The notes under the pieces are model-generated. The model saw only the letters and a program-made list of their open reading frames with translations. It made no database searches and was not told the origin of the DNA. Below, piece after piece: positions 6,237 through 6,973 of a stretch of 6,973 nt of DNA (positions are counted from its first letter, which is position 1; each line of letters opens with the position of its first letter). Made by a program: the position numbers and the translations under genes. The DNA is from Micrococcaceae bacterium UBA7136 (GTDB lineage: Bacteria; Actinomycetota; Actinomycetes; Actinomycetales; Micrococcaceae). The stretch is taken from the NCBI GenBank assembly GCA_002492045.1, contig DKXC01000144.1, forward strand, positions 1-6,973. The letters run 5' to 3'.

Positions 6237-6689
6237 ATGAAAAACCTTATCCAGGCTGGCCTGATCGGTCTAGCAATCGGCTCCCTGATCGAGCTACTCG
6301 TTTCTTTCCTACAAGCAATCGGCGACACCCCTGAATACGTCTGGGCAACTCCCGCCTACCTAGAAGCCTTCGGGGGAAACACCCTGGCAGCCGCCACCCT
6401 AGCCAAGGCTAGCTATATCCTCTTAGGGATTCTCTTTCAACTAGCCAACCGCATCTACGCATCAGAAAAAATCTCCCTCACCCTGGCCACCTTCAGCCAC
6501 TTTCTGCTGGCCCTTGCCGGGGTTGCAACAACAGGTCTGGTCCTGCGCTGGTTCCCCCTCACCCCCGCTGGTTTCGCCGTCTTCGGCCTGATTTTCTTCC
6601 TGGTTTACAGCCTCATCTGGGGCATCTCCTGGCTACGAACCTCCCGCAGCGTCCAGGAGCTACAGAAGAAACTAGGCCAGCAGGCCTAG
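6237..6689 (+). CDS. DUF3021 family four-helix membrane protein, partner of the LytTR regulator
   Basis: Integral membrane protein of 150 aa. It has four hydrophobic segments at about 5-27, 50-70, 81-103 and 110-133, and a short charged C-terminal tail (SVQELQKKLGQQA) expected in the cytoplasm. The layout, the size, and its position directly after a LytTR gene match DUF3021 proteins, common in Firmicutes and present in some actinobacteria. In streptococcal LytTR regulatory systems such as HdrRM and BrsRM, the membrane partner holds the regulator inactive; by analogy this protein may do the same, which is inference. The signal it would sense is unknown. It has a strong ribosome site and is followed by an intrinsic terminator, so it is last in a two-gene operon. 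Confidence 0.85.
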   Translation: MKNLIQAGLIGLAIGSLIELLVSFLQAIGDTPEYVWATPAYLEAFGGNTLAAATLAKASYILLGILFQLANRIYASEKISLTLATFSHFLLALAGVATTGLVLRWFPLTPAGFAVFGLIFFLVYSLIWGISWLRTSRSVQELQKKLGQQA

Positions 6690-6718
6690 CCTTCAGGGAC
6701 AGACGCCCACCGACAAAG

Positions 6719-6747
6719 AAAAGGCCCCTCAAATGAGGGGCCTTTTT
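6719..6747 (+). terminator. Rho-independent terminator after the DUF3021 gene, probably bidirectional
   Basis: Perfect 12-bp stem, AAAAGGCCCCTC (6719-6730) with GAGGGGCCTTTT (6735-6746), an AAAT loop, and a T run at 6743-6747. On the minus strand the stem is followed by TTTTCTTT, so it could also stop the convergent gene at the right edge. Confidence 0.94.
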
Positions 6748-6767
6748 GACAGTAATCCCTTTAGGAG

Positions 6768-6857
6768 TTCGCTTGGCTCACAGCTTCCATTCGCTCGCTC
6801 TTGCTTCACCGCCCGCGGTGAACCGCTCGCTCATCGTGTTGGCTTCGCGCCTCGTCC
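6768..6857. repeat. GC-rich patch with direct and inverted repeats, possible intergenic repeat element
   Basis: It lies between the second terminator and the convergent partial gene and overlaps that gene's last codons. It contains the inverted repeat TTCACCGC-CC-GCGGTGAA (6805-6822), flanked by two copies of CGCTCGCTC (6792-6800 and 6824-6832). Two rearranged words, TTCGCTTGGC (6769-6778) and TTGGCTTCGC (6839-6848), lie further out. Such symmetrical GC-rich blocks at convergent gene ends often belong to REP/BIME-like repeat families, but no second copy is in this window, so membership in a family is inferred. Confidence 0.45.
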
Positions 6858-6973
6858 CCCAAGTCTCATTGCAGGCTCACCTGAATCGTTCTTGAGGGCA
6901 GCGCGAAGCTCCTTAGGTAGGGAGAAGAGAATATCTTCCTTAGCGGTCTCAAACTTCTCAACATCGCTGTAAC
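6831..6973 (-). CDS. C-terminal end of an unrecognised protein (cut by window edge)
   Basis: An open minus-strand frame enters from the right edge and ends at TGA 6833-6831, giving 46 codons. The first part, YSDVEKFETAKEDILFSLPKELRAALKN, looks like genuine protein: amphipathic, mixed charge, helix-prone. The last 16 residues (GEPAMRLGGRGAKPTR) are arginine/glycine-rich and are encoded partly by the repeat-like patch, so the original C-terminus may have been replaced or extended. The gene converges on the terminator at 6719-6747. I do not recognise the family and assign no function. Confidence 0.5.
   Translation of the reverse strand, partial: YSDVEKFETAKEDILFSLPKELRAALKNDSGEPAMRLGGRGAKPTR

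Noticed and set aside
6733..6972. Plus-strand open frame of 79 codons at the right edge
   Set aside because: It starts inside the terminator stem and crosses the repeat patch. The opposite strand gives a more protein-like translation.

Overview
The window reads as chromosomal DNA of an actinobacterium of moderate GC. Visible GC is roughly 45-53% in the restriction-modification genes and 57-70% in parts of ychF. GTG starts and the general look of the YchF protein fit Actinomycetota, perhaps a Rothia-like member of the Micrococcaceae or a related family. The genus is a guess; the phylum is more secure.

Left part, minus strand (1-2969): ychF is followed after 33 bp by an adenine-N6 DNA methyltransferase of the M.PstI/M.BsuBI type. 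After 8 bp more comes the first 108 codons of its partner, a BsuBI/PstI-type restriction endonuclease, cut by the window edge. No promoter or terminator is evident between the three genes, so the R-M pair may ride on ychF transcription. The R-M genes are clearly AT-richer than ychF, which suggests acquisition.

Middle, plus strand (about 3171-5628): a membrane-anchored YdcF/DUF218 protein and, 27 bp later, a serine transporter very like SdaC. They form a probable two-gene operon, divergent from ychF, ending in a strong intrinsic terminator with a 12-bp stem.

Right part, plus strand (5773-6747): a small LytTR DNA-binding regulator and a four-helix DUF3021 membrane protein 20 bp downstream. This is the classic regulator plus membrane-partner pair, closed by a second strong terminator. 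Its coding strand is A/C-rich, whereas the ydcF-sdaC coding strand is strongly T/G-rich, so base skew flips between the two operons.

Right edge, minus strand (6831-6973): the C-terminal 46 codons of an unrecognised gene converge on the second terminator. Its end runs into a GC-rich patch (about 6768-6857) with direct and inverted repeats that looks like an intergenic repeat element.

No tRNA, rRNA, CRISPR array or transposase was seen. The most notable contents are the PstI-type R-M system and the terminator-bounded LytTR-DUF3021 module. Neither is a new type of system, and I do not see clear evidence of an undescribed one.
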